A stretch of 64,000 nucleotides of DNA from Dysidea avara (taxonomy: Eukaryota > Porifera > Demospongiae > Dictyoceratida > Dysideidae), in contig NC_089272.1 of assembly GCF_963678975.1 (NCBI RefSeq), forward strand, positions 3,158,359 to 3,222,358. The letters run 5' to 3'. The notes under the pieces are model-generated. The model ran no database searches. It was given only the letters and a program-made list of their open reading frames with translations, and was not told the origin of the DNA. Positions 23,476 to 34,886 of this stretch are shown here, one piece after another (the first letter of the stretch is position 1; each line of letters begins with the position of its first letter). The translations under genes and the position numbers were made by a program.

Positions 23476-25028
23476 ACAGCCATTTCTTGGCTGCCACCTT
23501 GGATTTCACATCTTTTTTCACTATTAGTCCAGTGCCTAAGCCAAATATTCGTTCACTTTTTGATAAAAGCACCAATTTTTTTCAGAGTATGTGGATCGTG
23601 CAATAAGTGTTTTAAAAAGGGGAGGCATGTAAAAAAGTCCTCAGGAACACCCCTTTTTGCACCCTGACAAGAAAACTATTTGTTACTATTAAAAATCAAT
23701 CATGTTTCTATCAAGTTAACTTACAAAGCATACAGCTGGAACATAATAGCCTATTAGTAATCTATAAAAAAACAAATAGTTTTCTCACCTAGGCAGTAAA
23801 AAAAATCACTAAAATTTCCATTTGCAGGGATTCTGTTAAAGTTTTGGACCTTCAATGCTGACGATTGTGTAGTACTATGTACAAGGATCATCCTGATGTG
23901 TATTGTTTCTTTATTAAAGGGGTATAACAAAAGTTATTTAATGCTAAAGTCACAGGTAGATATCTCAACAGAAAACCATGAACTACACCAGTTTAATTAT
24001 CAAGCACAGAGCTTGAACAAAAGGTCCCTTGTCCTTATACTGGGCACCATATGAAAGGTAATTAAATTTCTAGTTTAATGAAGGCAGTTGCAAGTTGTTT
24101 CAACATCTTGTTCTCAAGTTACAGCACTTTCAATTCAGTGTAATATAGTGTTAGCAAGAAAGCACAAGGATGTGTCATAAGGTACTTCTTAGTGCTCAAA
24201 ATCTCACTTCATTGGAACCCAGCTCCTTTATGCTCATTATCACAGCATTAAGAAATACCTTAATACTCATCTGTGTGCTTTTCTTGCTTATACTATATTA
24301 CACTGAATTGAAAGCGCTGTAACTTGAGAACAAGATGTTGAAACAACTTGCGACTGCCTTCATTAAACTAGAAATTTAATTACCTTTCATATGGTGCCCA
24401 GTATAAGGACAAGGGACCTTTTGTTCAAGCTCTGTGCTTGATAATTGAACTGCTGTAGTTCATGGTTTTCTGTTGAGATATCTACCTGTGATTTTAGCAT
24501 TAAATAACTTTTGTTATACCCCTTTAATAAAGAAACAATACACATCAGGATGATCCTTGTACATAGTACTACACAATCGTCAGCATTGAAGGTCCAAAAC
24601 TTTAACACAATCCCTGCAAATGGAAATTTTAGTGATTTTGTTTACTGCTTAGGTGAGAAAACTATTTGGTTTTTTTATAGATTACTAATAGGCTATTATG
24701 TTCCAGCTGTATGCTTTGTACTGCTATGATACTAGGCCCAGCAGTTAACTTGATAGAAACATGATTGATTTTTAATAGTAACAAATAGTTTTCTTGCCAG
24801 GGTGCAAAAAGGGGTGTTCCTGAGGACTTTTTATGTGCCTCCCCTTCTTAAAACACTTAGTGCACTCTCCATATACTCTGTAAAAAGATTGTGCTTTCAT
24901 CAAAAAGTGAATGATTATGTCAATTTTAAGAGCTTATGTACTGCACTATATAGCCTTTTTGAGGGCCGCACTCTTTTTTTACAGCTTGGCTGTTTTGGAT
25001 TAGATTTCACTTCTTTTTGTATTTGTAT

Positions 25029-25058
25029 ACCCTAAAGCCGGCCTAGGCTGGCTTTAGG
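25029..25058. repeat. 30-bp near-perfect palindrome
   Basis: Arms CCCTAAAGCC and GGCTTTAGGG enclose GGCCTAGGCT. Only one base pair in the inner loop is unmatched. It lies between foldback element 1 and the minisatellite. Confidence 0.8.
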
Positions 25059-25219
25059 GCTTCCTTTTAACTTGTTTTTTTTATTTTCTTTTCTGCAGGA
25101 ATTGTGGAACAAAGAAAGAAATGTTGTGTACAGTTTTTTGTCTGATTAAAAATATTTGTATATTTAACAATGAAAGATAATCATACTGTAGGTAATGAGG
25201 TGACTTCTTATACATGACC

Positions 25220-27065
25220 AAACTGTAGCTGAAACTCCCATTGGTTTATAGCTGAACTCTTTTCAGAGTGACTTGTTTCTAGCTGAACTCTTTACATGGT
25301 GATTTGCAGCACATATTTCTACAGGGTGATTTGTTTGTAGCTGATCCCTATAAGGTAACTTGTATCTAGCTGATATCTCTACAGGGTGACTTGTTTGTAG
25401 TTGATTCTCTACAGAGTGATTTGTCTGTAGCTGAACTCTCTATATGATGGTTCTTTGTAGCTGAATTCTCTACAAGGTAACTTCTTTTAGCTGATCTTTC
25501 TACAGGGTGACTTGTTTGTAGCTGAACTCTCTACATGATGGTTTCTTTGTAGCTGAATTCTCTACAAGGTAACTTCTTTTAGCTGATCTTTCTACAGGGT
25601 GACTTGTTTGTAGCTGAGCTCTCTACATGATGGTTTCTTTGTAACTAAATTCTCTACAAGGTAACTTCTTCTAGCTGATCTCTCTACAGGGTGACTTGTT
25701 TGTAGTCAACTTTTTACATGATGGTTTCTTTGTAGATGAGCTCTCTACAAGGTAACTTCTTCTAGCTGATCTTTCTACAGGGCGATTTATTTGTAACTGA
25801 ATTCTCTACAGGGTGATTTGTTTGCAGCTGAACTCTACATGGTGGTTTCTTTGTAGCTGAACTCTCTACAAGGTGACCTCTTATAGCTGAACTATCTACA
25901 CAGTGATCTTTTCGTAGCTGAACTCTCTACAGGGTGATTTGTTTGAGCTGAACTCTCTACAAGATGATTTGTTTCTAGCTGATCTCTCTATAGGGTATAA
26001 CTTGTTTGTAGCTGATCTCTCTACAGGGTGACTTGTTTATAGCTGAACTCTCTACAAGGTGATTTGTTTGCAGCTGAACTCTCTACAGGATGGTTTTTTG
26101 TAACTGAACTCTCTACAAGGTGACTTCTTCTAGCTGATCTCTCTACAGGGCGATTTGTTTGTAGCTGAATTCTCTGCAGGGTGATTTGTTTGCAGCCGAA
26201 CTCTGTACATGATGGTTTCTTTGTAGCCAAAGGGTGATGAAGTTGTAGCTGAACTCTCTACAGGGTGATTTGTTTGTAGCTGAACTCTCTACAGGATAGT
26301 TTCTTTGTAGCTGAACTCTCTGCAAGGTAATTTCTTCTAGCTGATCTCTCTACAACGTAACTTCGTGTAGCTGATCTCTCTACTGGGTGACTCGTGTCTA
26401 GTTGTACACTCTACAAGGTGATTTGTTTGTAGCTGAATGCTCTACAGGGTAATTTTTTGTAGCCAAACTCTCTGCAGGGTGATTTGTTTGTAGCTGAACT
26501 CTCTACAGGATGGTTTCTTTGTAGCTGATGTTGCTACAGGTGACTTCTTTCTAGCTGATCTCTCTACAGGATGGTTCTTTGGAGCTGAACTCTCTACAGG
26601 GTGATTTTTTCTAGTGAACTCTCTCTCGGGTGATTACTTCATAGCTGAACCCTCTACAAGGTGGCTTCTTCTATTTGATCTCTCTACAGTGTGATTTATT
26701 TGTAGCTGAACTTTCTACAAGATGACGTTTTCTAGCTGAGCTTTCTCTTATTTCTAGCTGATTTCTCTACAAAGTAACTTGTTAGTCTAGCTGAAGTCTT
26801 TACATGGTGGATTTTGGTTGTAAAACCCTCTGAATGAAGACTTGTTTGTAGCAGAACTTCTACAGAGTAAATTGTTTGTAGCTGACCTCTCAACAGGGTG
26901 CATGACTTGTTTATAGCTGAACTCTCTTCAGTGTGACTTGTAATGTTCTGAATCACTACAGCAATATATTTGTAGCTGAACTCTCTATAGGGTGACTTCC
27001 TTCTTGTTGAACTGTCTAGAAGATTAACTGTTTGCAGCTGAACTCCCTACAGAATAACTTGTAAT
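25220..27065. repeat. Minisatellite, about 31-bp period, about 1.85 kb
   Basis: The unit is close to GTAGCTGAACTCTCTACAGG plus GTGATTTGTTT, repeated roughly 55-60 times with variants (ACAAGGTGACTTCTT, ACAGGATGGTTTCTTT, AGCTGATCTCTCTACAGGG). Between about 25,440 and 25,860 three variant units alternate in fixed order, giving a higher-order repeat of about 92 bp. Because 31 is not a multiple of 3, frames rotate. The reverse-strand frames with repeated SPCREFSYKQ-like peptides are therefore repeat artefacts, not genes. Confidence 0.9.
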
Positions 27066-27929
27066 GTAATAGAATTCTATAATGGAGTAAATAAATTAGC
27101 CGAATGCTATATTAGGGTGACTGTTCTATTAGAGTATTTCGATCTCGCATTTGCCACACGGAGTTAGCTTTCGAATCATAACTCAGTGGTTTGTAATCTG
27201 ATTCTTCTGTACTACTGCAAGGACTTTCTATGAAGATTATTCCAGCTATACACCGATTTTCAGCTCATTGCTCTAAGCGGTTTGCCTAGTAGGCGTAAAA
27301 ACTAATACTTTTTTATTCATAAAAATCGATCGCATAATTGTGACACAGGATGGTCATATCTCCATGGTCTTTATCTCAATTCCTTTCAAACCACCAAAAG
27401 GCACTCACTCCTACGATGGTTACTCCATCTACATAGTAATTTTCAACTCATTCCATGAAGCGGTTTGCTCTGTAGGCGTGACAACAAATTGATCTTGTTT
27501 TGCGTGAATAATCGGTCATAACTCCCTAACCATTCATCGGAGTTGCACCAAATGTGATGCTAGGATTCGCCTTTGGACTCCCTTTCTGTGTGCCAAATTT
27601 CAAAGTGATCGGAGCACGCGTTTGCGTTTTATAGCAATTTTTGCAAGTGTGTGAAAACACGAAGAAGAAAAAAAAAAGAAGAAAAAAAACCGAACGTTTG
27701 GCAGCTCGTATCTCGGAAATGGCTGGAGCGATTTCCTTCAACTTTGGTATGTAGGCTCCCCTGGCTGGTGGGAAACTTTGTAGCAAATTTGGTTCCAATT
27801 GGATAAGGGATCACCGAGATACAAAAGTGTGAAAATGACGTTTTCTTTCTTCCTGTCAATATACCCACGGTGTGGTGTGCCGGCTTTTTGGGCCGCATGA
27901 CATACTATCGTGTGTCTTGATTCATATAA
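27066..27929. repeat. Diverged repetitive spacer between minisatellite and foldback element 2
   Basis: It contains one TGACTGTTCTATTAGAGTAT motif (27118-27136) and an internal duplication about 185 bp apart: near 27255 TTTTCAGCTCATT...AAGCGGTTTGCC..GTAGGCGT, and near 27440 TTTTCAACTCATT...AAGCGGTTTGCT..GTAGGCGT. No gene recognised. Confidence 0.5.
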
Positions 27930-30466
27930 TAGTCCAGTAGATAAAACTGAAAAAAGGGGTGAACCCCGAAAAAATTTGAAGAAAGCTGATTTTGGTATCA
28001 TTAGAAAGCAAATTGTTCATAGAATAACATATCCAAAATCCTCTAAAATCCACCTTGGGGAAAATTTTTTATGGCCAATTTAGTATTGAGGCATATGTGA
28101 CTGGATTCAGGAAAGTGGATCTTCCACACATATCCAATTATACCAACTTTGACAACTCATAACTTCAGATTGGAAAATGGTATTGACTTGAAATTTGATC
28201 AGTAGTGAGCACCAGCATCACTTATTAGGTGGAGAAATTTCAGATTGATATTCAACTTGAACACTAAATTGTGGTTTCTCATTTGTGACCAACAAAAATG
28301 TGTTATCCTTAAATTATTTTTTCATAAGAAACAGTTTCCTTAGCACTTCTGCAACTCTCTCTCCTCCACATTTTGCAACACGCTAATAATCCATGTTTGC
28401 AACAAGAGCATAATATTGCTACCACATGGATTTGCAGTGGAAAGCTGAAATTTATATTGTACAAAATTAATTATATGATCTATGGGACTGGTCCCATGTC
28501 TGTCATCATCGGTTGCAGCCTTAATCCTTCTAGTTTCCAGCCCCATATTAAGTTCCCTCTAATGAATAACTTTCTTGCATCAGCTAAAACCATTGATCCT
28601 GAAAACTCCATCCAACTGCAAGGGTTAGCACATTTTCACAGCTCGCATGTGTAATAACTTTCTGATGTCACCATTTCCATGTACTTTGTTTTGTATACCT
28701 GAGACTCCTCAATGAATCAGACTGATTTCCAACTTTTTCAACATGTGCAATTGTTGCATTATACAATCCATCATTAACTTTTCAATCGTTTGCACATCAC
28801 TTGATTGCTGATTAGGCCGACTTTACCTATTCAAATGTTGTATCACAGCCACCCCAGGCATGTGAAAAGAGGACCTACATATGTGCCCAATAACATCATC
28901 ATGTTTCCAAATCTTCAAATGTTTTACAACCTCTGAATGAAAAGAGGGACGTACTTGTCATGTTCTGCTTCCAGCGTGCACCAGTAGAACAAGAACTTCG
29001 TTGTTGTCATCAACTACATACAGCATTCACTCTACTTCCTTCAATTACAAAATTGAAGTGCGCATTGGACCATCAGTATGTCAGAATCTCCATGTATGCA
29101 ATCAGTGTGTAGGGCTGTCAGCATCCCCAGGTATGTTATGGTATGTGCAGGTGCAGATATTCAGTCAAGTGAATCTATGGAAGCATACAAAAATCAGGAA
29201 GTTTTCTTGCAAAAGAAAAGAGCAAACATCAATTGATTGTCCAATATCTGAGAGATGATGGCCAGGTTGTGCATCAGAGTACTTTGGATGCTGACACACT
29301 GATTGTTCAATGTGCACTTCAATTTGCAATTGAAGGAAGTAAAGTGTGTTGTACAGTAGCTGATGACACTGATGTTCTTGTCCTCATGCATGGTGCACCA
29401 GAGCATAGCAAGTATATTTTCTTTCAGAGGTTATGAAACATTTGAGCATTGGAAAATTGATGACATTATTGGGCACATAGGTCCTATTGTAATGTCATAA
29501 TTACATCTTCTCTTTTCACATGCTTGCATGGAGTGGCTGTGATACAACATCTGCGACATTTTAACAGGGTAAAGTTGGCCTAATCAAGAAGAAAATGATG
29601 TGCAAATGATTGCAAGAGCAACACACTTTCACAACTTGTATGTGCATCTACAACTTATTCATTAGAAGGAACTTAATGACTAACTTGATCCATTACCATA
29701 ATGGAGCTGGAAACTAGAAGGATCGAGGCTGTATGCAACTGATGATAACAGACATGGGACTAGCACCAGACGTCTTAACTTAAATTTGTACAATATAAAT
29801 GCAAGCTTTCTACTGCAAATCCATGTGGTAGCAACATTATACTCTCAGTGTAATCACAGATTAAAGTATGTTGCAGCATGTGGCAGTTGCAGGGGAGAGA
29901 GTTGCAGAAGTGCTGAGGAAACTGTTTACAATAATCGTGACAAATAGCTATATTTATTCGGAACTTACATGATAGGCACCTTTTTTATTTCTATAACCAG
30001 TCTTATTCTTATTTCATACAGCTAATATTGATTGCAATGAATTTCTTATGAGAAAATATTTTAAGGATAATATGCATTTTTTGTTAGCCACAAATGACCA
30101 GATTTGCAAAAATAGGTCTACCAAATGCATTTAATAAAGAAACCACAACTTAGTGTACAAGGTGAATATCAACCTGAAATGTTCTCCACCTAATAAGTGA
30201 TGCTGGTGCTCACTACTGATCAAATTTCAAGTCAATACCATTTTCTAATCTGAAGTTATGAGTTGTCAAAGTTGCTAAGTGGAAGATCCACTTTCCTGAA
30301 TCCAGTCACATATGCCTCAATACTAAATTGGCCATAAAAATTTTTCCCCAAGGTGGATTTTAGAGGATTTTGGATATTTTATTCTATGAAAAAGTTGCTT
30401 TCTAATGATACCAAAATCAGCTTTCTTTGATTTTTTTCCGGGTCCAACCTTAAATCTACCGGACTA
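27930..30466. mobile_element. Large palindromic element 2, 2.54 kb, with partly mirrored coding remnants
   Basis: The ends TAGTCCAGTAGAT and ATCTACCGGACTA are inverted repeats flanked by ATAA on both sides (27926-27929 and 30467-30470). Arms extend inward about 960 bp (27930-28890 and 29505-30466) through GAAAGCTGATTTTGGTATC, AAATCCACCTTGGGG, GTGACTGGATTCAGGAAAG and ATCCATGTGGTAGCAA-type blocks. The spacer, 28890-29505, is single-copy and holds the protein remnant at 29171-29600. Part of each arm resembles the MITE at 51829-52064. Confidence 0.8.
29171..29600 (+). pseudogene. Remnant of a transposon-encoded protein with DADTLIV / DDTDVLVL / GCDTTSA motifs
   Basis: Reading through one early frame shift near 29215, the segment gives a KHQLIVQYLRDDG stretch, then LDADTLIVQCAL, then VADDTDVLVLMHG. 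After a stop-broken stretch it gives HAWSGCDTTSA and GKVGLIKK (about 29515-29600). I recall this ordered set from a family of repetitive, uncharacterised proteins in invertebrate genomes, with acidic motifs reminiscent of PIN/FEN-type nucleases. That is memory, not a search. The GCDTT part lies in the right arm of the palindrome and a degenerate mirror is in the left arm. Frame shifts and stops mean it is dead here. Confidence 0.5.
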
Positions 30467-30470
30467 ATAA

Positions 30471-33287
30471 GGGTCATTCCATACCAAATCAAAAAAAAAA
30501 AAATCCTGACCTCTTTTGATTTTTGTGAAATTTGGCACAAACATGGACCCTTTCAAGAAACTTTCTCACACCAAAATTTGGCTCATTTCATTGGTCTCCC
30601 TTTAAGTTATGACCACTCAAAGTTTCTACTGAAAATTTTATTTTGCTTACATGTCTTCAATAAAATGGCTATGAATTTGCTTGTGATTGACGTACAAACT
30701 TCTGGTTTAGAGTTTTGAAATCCGTATTAAATTCTCTTTCAGATGATATATAATGTTTTATAATTGCTCAAAGGAAAAGGTAAAACCACAAAAATGTAGC
30801 TTTTTCCTTTTATCTTAATTTTCAAAAATACGTATTCTTCAATTATATTTATTTTTGGTTTATGTGTTGCTCTAATACCTATCATTCATCACTGTGAATT
30901 TAATGTTGGGATCAATACTAGATCATGAGTTATAAGTGTTGATGTGTAGCCTTGTAATCACTGCTGTTTGTATGGTCCAAGTATGCAAAGAGATGCAATA
31001 TCAATTGCAAATAACTTTATATAATACTGTGTCACAATCATTTTATACATTGTTGGTTTGTAAGTAAGGTTAGTTTGTTTATATTTTGTAAGAAAACCCA
31101 GTAAAAGCTTATATTTAAATACATATACTCAAGTAATTTACCCCTTATCAAGCTTGTATATATTGTGTCTGATTATGACATCAAGTCTATTATATAGTAG
31201 TGAAATATTGAACTTGATGACATTTTCACTAGCTACAGTAACTGCTACTGCTACTAACATTTAATGCTGATTGTAGATATGCAAGTACATATTTTGATAC
31301 ACAGATGTAGCTATACTGGAAACTGTCTAAGCCAATCAGGGCCAATTTTTGGGCCTTAATATGCAGGTGGCTATTTATATAGTTTGATGTATATAAATGT
31401 CTTACTAGAACAATTTAAAGTTGGCCTTTAATAGAAAGGTGGCCTTTTGTTACAGGTGGCTGCTAAGACAAGTTCCACTGTAATTTGAAACACTTACAAA
31501 TAAAGCATAATGTTATGTAGCTGTATTCTTTGTTCTTAACACAGGCATGAATGTTTCAATATTGTAATCTACTAGAGCTTTTCTAACAAGTAGTATTGAA
31601 TGACTGATGCAGTATTAATAGTCTTTTCAACTTACACTTTCAAAAATTCAATTGTGTATTGATATCAATGCATCAGATTTCATTGCATGTCAAAGTTACA
31701 TGTGAATGATTGTAGACTGTCATGCAATATGCACCACTTTCAGTCTCAACTTTTACTATAACACTCTGATTTAACTTTGAAGTTAATTACCCTGACCCTT
31801 TCTTTAATCAATTATTGATGTATTTCACTTAAAGTTATAGATATGTATCAGTGTGCAATTGCTGTAGTGAACCTTTGTATAATGTAATTTCTATGGAACA
31901 TTTCTGTGATTCTATGATTCTCAATTATAGAATCAAAGTATGAGCTACATTGCTACATCTAAGTAGTTTCATTATGATACAGTTGATGTATGGAGTTTAA
32001 GCCAGTTACCTTAGGGCCAAAATTTCTGGGCCTTAATGTGCAGGCAGCTGCTTAATACATTTGCATAAGTGTATAGCATTGGCCCTTATGGAGTGGTGGC
32101 TTTTCTGTACAAGTGGCCACTTTTCACTCTATTCCATCAAATTTTTGACGAGTAAGACAATGCATAGTGGTTTTAGAAGTGTACATTTTTCCAGCAAAGG
32201 CATTGTTTATAGGTACAAAGATATAAAGGTGGCCTTCAAGTGGTCAGTAGTAGGCTTTCCCTTTCAAAGTATGATTCAAAAGTGATATACAGTGTAACAT
32301 ATCTTAGTGGCTACCTTAAAGGCCACCTTTTATAGGGGCCAACGTATTTAATAGGATATTTCTACTCTAATGCAACTATATGAAGCAGCTATCTAGGTAT
32401 TATAAGATTGGAAACTATCATCATAAATCTGTGGCTGAATATTGTTATTAAACAGTAAGTAAAATTGAAAGAATAGATTGGAATATCATTAGTTGTGCAG
32501 TAAATCCCTTATAAATATAGCTACCTCTATAATAAGACCACCTTGTTATAGTGACCACCTCTATTTTATAGGACACTGAACTTACAGCAAAAACATAATC
32601 AATGAATCCTTTATTAGGATTACTCCAACTTTCTTAGCTTTAAAAGTGGCTCAGTTAATATGATTTCACTGTAGTGAGCCCTTATCAATACAAACCCTAA
32701 CTATTTTAATGTATAAAATGATTTGTGACATACTAATATAAGGTTACTTGCAATTGGTATTGGAAATTACACTGTAAAAATACCATACAAACAGCAGTGA
32801 TTACAAGGCTACACATCAACACTTATAACTCATGATCTACTATTGGTTCCAACTTTAAACTCACAGTGATGAATGATAGGTATTAGAACAACATGTAAAC
32901 CAAAAAATAAATTTAATTAAAGAATATATATTTTTGAAAATTAAGATACAAGGAAAAAGCTACATTTTTGTGGTTTAACCGTTTCCTTTGAGTAATCATA
33001 AAACATTATATATCATCTGAAAGAGAATTTAATACAACTTTCAAAAATCTAAACCAGAAGTTTCTATGTCAATCACAAACAAAGTTATGGTCATTTTATT
33101 GAAGACATGTAAGCAAAATAAAAATTTCAGCAGAAACTTTGAGTGGTCATAACTTAAAGGGAGACCAATGGAATGAGCCAAATTTTGGTGTGAGAAAGTT
33201 TCTTGATAGGGTCCACATTTGTGCCAAATTTCATGAAAATTGAAAGGGGTCCGGATTTTTTTTTGTTGATTTGGTATGGAATGACCC
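30471..33287. mobile_element. Large palindromic element 3, 2.8 kb
   Basis: The termini GGGTCATTCCATACCAAATC and its mirror GATTTGGTATGGAATGACCC are near perfect. Arms of about 600 bp (30471-31075 and 32690-33287) share AAATTTGGCACAAA, CTTTAAGTTATGACCACTCA, AAGACATGTAAGCAAAATA and AACAGCAGTGATTACAAGGC blocks in opposite orientation. It begins 4 bp after palindrome 2. The 1.6-kb centre has no gene but holds two related GGGCC..TTTxTGGGCCTTAAT blocks (31342 and 32012). Confidence 0.8.
31075..32690. repeat. Single-copy centre of palindromic element 3
   Basis: Two direct copies of a motif like GGGCCTTAATATGCAGGTGG (31351 and 32028) and several GGTGGCC/GGCCACC boxes lie near 31430-31470, 32090-32110 and 32310-32340, suggesting old nested MITE ends. 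Otherwise nothing is recognised. Confidence 0.45.
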
Positions 33288-33710
33288 ATGACCTTTCTTT
33301 ATCTGGGCAGTCTGGTTCACACTGTATGCTGTTTCTATATTATAACGTCAGCATTCTGAACAGGGGTGTAGCTAGCTTTCTGGATTGCCCGGGCACAAGG
33401 TTCAACTGTTGACCCCCATGTAAACTATTTAGCAAGAAACATGAGCCCATCTCTGTGGACTCTTTTTTACACATTTGCTTTTGAAAAACTGTTTAAAAGT
33501 GCATACATGTACCTAGCTGGCTACTATGACACTGCTGTTTGTGTAGCTTGATCAGACTAAGATACTACTGCATGAAAAATATAGAAGCTAAATCTAAAAA
33601 AACAATGATGGATTAACTTAGCCTCCAACCCTAGTATCGGTCTTCTTTTTTCACTTCTCTGTCTGACACCGTCAGCGCTTCATAGGCATAATACTTCATC
33701 AGTGACAACT

Positions 33711-33860
33711 CCAGCCCCAACATCAACTACAGCACAAGTGCTGAAGGTCTGTATGACACTTGGTCCTACAGCCTGTTCAAAAACTTTAGCTACATAAGGT
33801 GTGTTTGAAAAGTTGGAGAAAGGAGAAAAAATCCATGACTGGACCTAGGTAGCCTACCTG
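33711..33860. repeat. Dispersed repeat, inverted relative to 9285-9470
   Basis: Blocks AGCACAAGTGCTGAAGGTCT, GTGTTTGAAAAGTTGGAGAA and ATCCATGACTGGACCTAG match the reverse complement of the copy in the Calx-beta intron. Confidence 0.55.
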
Positions 33861-34177
33861 CAGCCATCCGATTTACGCTCGAACGCTTACAGGAGTCTAC
33901 CAGGTGGTCAGGATGTTTTCTCCTTGTTATTTTCATGTAATTTTATTAATAAAGAATGTCAACAAGCATGAACTAGCTATACTGCATGCTGCTGTTATTT
34001 GCAGCTTATTTCTGTGCTCTATGGCGTTAATCTACACATAGAATCTAAGCAACCTGGAATTCCGAGCACGGTGTAGCATTACGTGAATCATAAGTCTGCT
34101 TATTCAGCTTTATGCTTATCTTTGTGATGATGTAGGGATCACTAATCCTTTCACTAGGTCTGAATCTGGTTTCTGCT

Positions 34178-34226
34178 TTGGTATGTGATATATTTCTCGC
34201 TGTCGGGAAATATATCACGTACCAAA
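34178..34226. repeat. Hairpin with about 20-bp arms
   Basis: TTTGGTATGTGATATATTTC is mirrored by GAAATATATCACGTACCAAA around a short CGCTGTCG loop. One mismatched pair. Confidence 0.8.
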
Positions 34227-34607
34227 GTTGATTAATGCTAGAAAACTTATTTACTACCAAACAAAAAAAAAATGAGAATGTCACTTTATCATGTTGTAAT
34301 ACAGTGTTTGGTTACAGGTTGGCTCCAGTATTTTAAGTGCCATAAAATTTAAACATTTATCACATGAGAAAATTTAAACATTTATCACATGAGTACTATA
34401 TCTTTTTTTAAAAATGATGAATAGTATAATAATCGAGACATAATGACACGGCAAGTGTATAAATGCTATTGTAATTAGCTGATTCAGCTCTCCACCAAAT
34501 GCAGTTCAGTGGAGATAGCAGGATGCTCTGATGGCTGCAACTTTCTGCTCCCTCGGATAGCCAGCACAGCAGAACATAATAAAGAAAATGAGATGGCACA
34601 ATGCGTC

Positions 34608-34856
34608 TGTCGCAGAGAACGAACTATAGGTTTAGGTAATATATACTGTTGTACTAAATAGTTGGAGTCATTAGGCAATTGTTGTATCACGTGTTTGTTG
34701 CAGTTTGTGATTGTGGGTATAACATGTGTATCGGGAGCGCTTGAAGCAATCGCTCCTCCACCATCGTCGAGTAGAACTTGGTTGTTCCACCAACGAACTG
34801 ACTACATTTTGGTGCTGTGACCAGGTACGTGCCAATGCTGTCATAACCACGCTACA
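34608..34856 (+). repeat. 5' long terminal repeat of a second BEL/Pao element
   Basis: Full-length partner of 677-925 (both 249 bp, TGTCGCAGAG to CGCTACA). It is followed directly by a TTGGTGCTGTGATCCAG-type sequence and then by a broken gag in the same orientation, so it is a 5' LTR. The preceding five bases are gcgtc. The two LTRs differ at a low percentage of sites and are from different insertions or a rearranged pair. Confidence 0.85.
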
Positions 34857-34880
34857 TTTTGGTGCTGTGATCCAGAAGAA
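34857..34880 (+). promoter_or_regulatory. Candidate tRNA primer binding site of the BEL/Pao element
   Basis: TTTTGGTGCTGTGATCCAG starts right after the LTR terminal CA. The TGGTGCTG core has the form expected of a sequence complementary to a tRNA 3' end ending in CCA. A related TGGTGCTGTGACCAGG also occurs inside the LTR. Confidence 0.5.
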
Positions 34881-34886
34881 GACACA

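Larger units (their letters stand above)
22057..23520. mobile_element. Inverted-repeat element nested in the left arm of foldback element 1
   Basis: The termini TGGAAAAAGATGTGAAATCC (left) and GGATTTCACATCTTTTTTCA (right) are near-perfect inverted repeats that continue through AAGGTGGC, GCCAA and ATGGCTGTGATGG. The flanks ctatag and ctattag look like an imperfect duplication of the target, and the uninterrupted right arm of the host palindrome reads across the site. The interior is made almost wholly of TTGCCA/TGGCAA-type repeats with no gene. Confidence 0.75.
21999..25005. mobile_element. Large palindromic (foldback) element 1, about 3.0 kb
   Basis: The left end CTAATCCAAAACAACCAAGC...GGCCCTCAAAAAGGCTATA is mirrored at 24945-25005. 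The mirror then continues from 23521 to about 24175 against about 24285 to 24930, including CATCAGGATGATCCTTGTAC, the ATACTGGGCACCATATG stretch and the GAACAAGATGTTGAAACAAC stretch. Total arm length is about 700 bp around a centre near 24230. The left arm is interrupted by a separate 1.46-kb insertion (22057-23520). No intact coding sequence; open frames inside are arm sequence. Confidence 0.8.
33288..34607. other. Non-coding interval before the second BEL/Pao element
   Basis: It holds the dispersed repeat at 33711-33860, a hairpin at 34178-34226 and a short direct repeat CATTTATCACATGAG (34353 and 34378). A hAT-style CAGGGGTGTAGCTAG end at 33361 has no partner that I could find. No gene. Confidence 0.5.

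Noticed and set aside
26021-26956. Reverse-strand frames with repeated SPCREFSYKQ-type peptides as a repeat protein
   Set aside because: They are translations of the 31-bp minisatellite, change frame with unit length and end at variant units.
23181-27065. CRISPR-like arrays (25-bp and 31-bp repeats)
   Set aside because: Units are directly tandem with no unique spacers, no cas genes are present, and the genome is animal.
33361-33375. hAT element end CAGGGGTGTAGCTAG
   Set aside because: No matching inverted end or 8-bp duplication found downstream, so no element is called.
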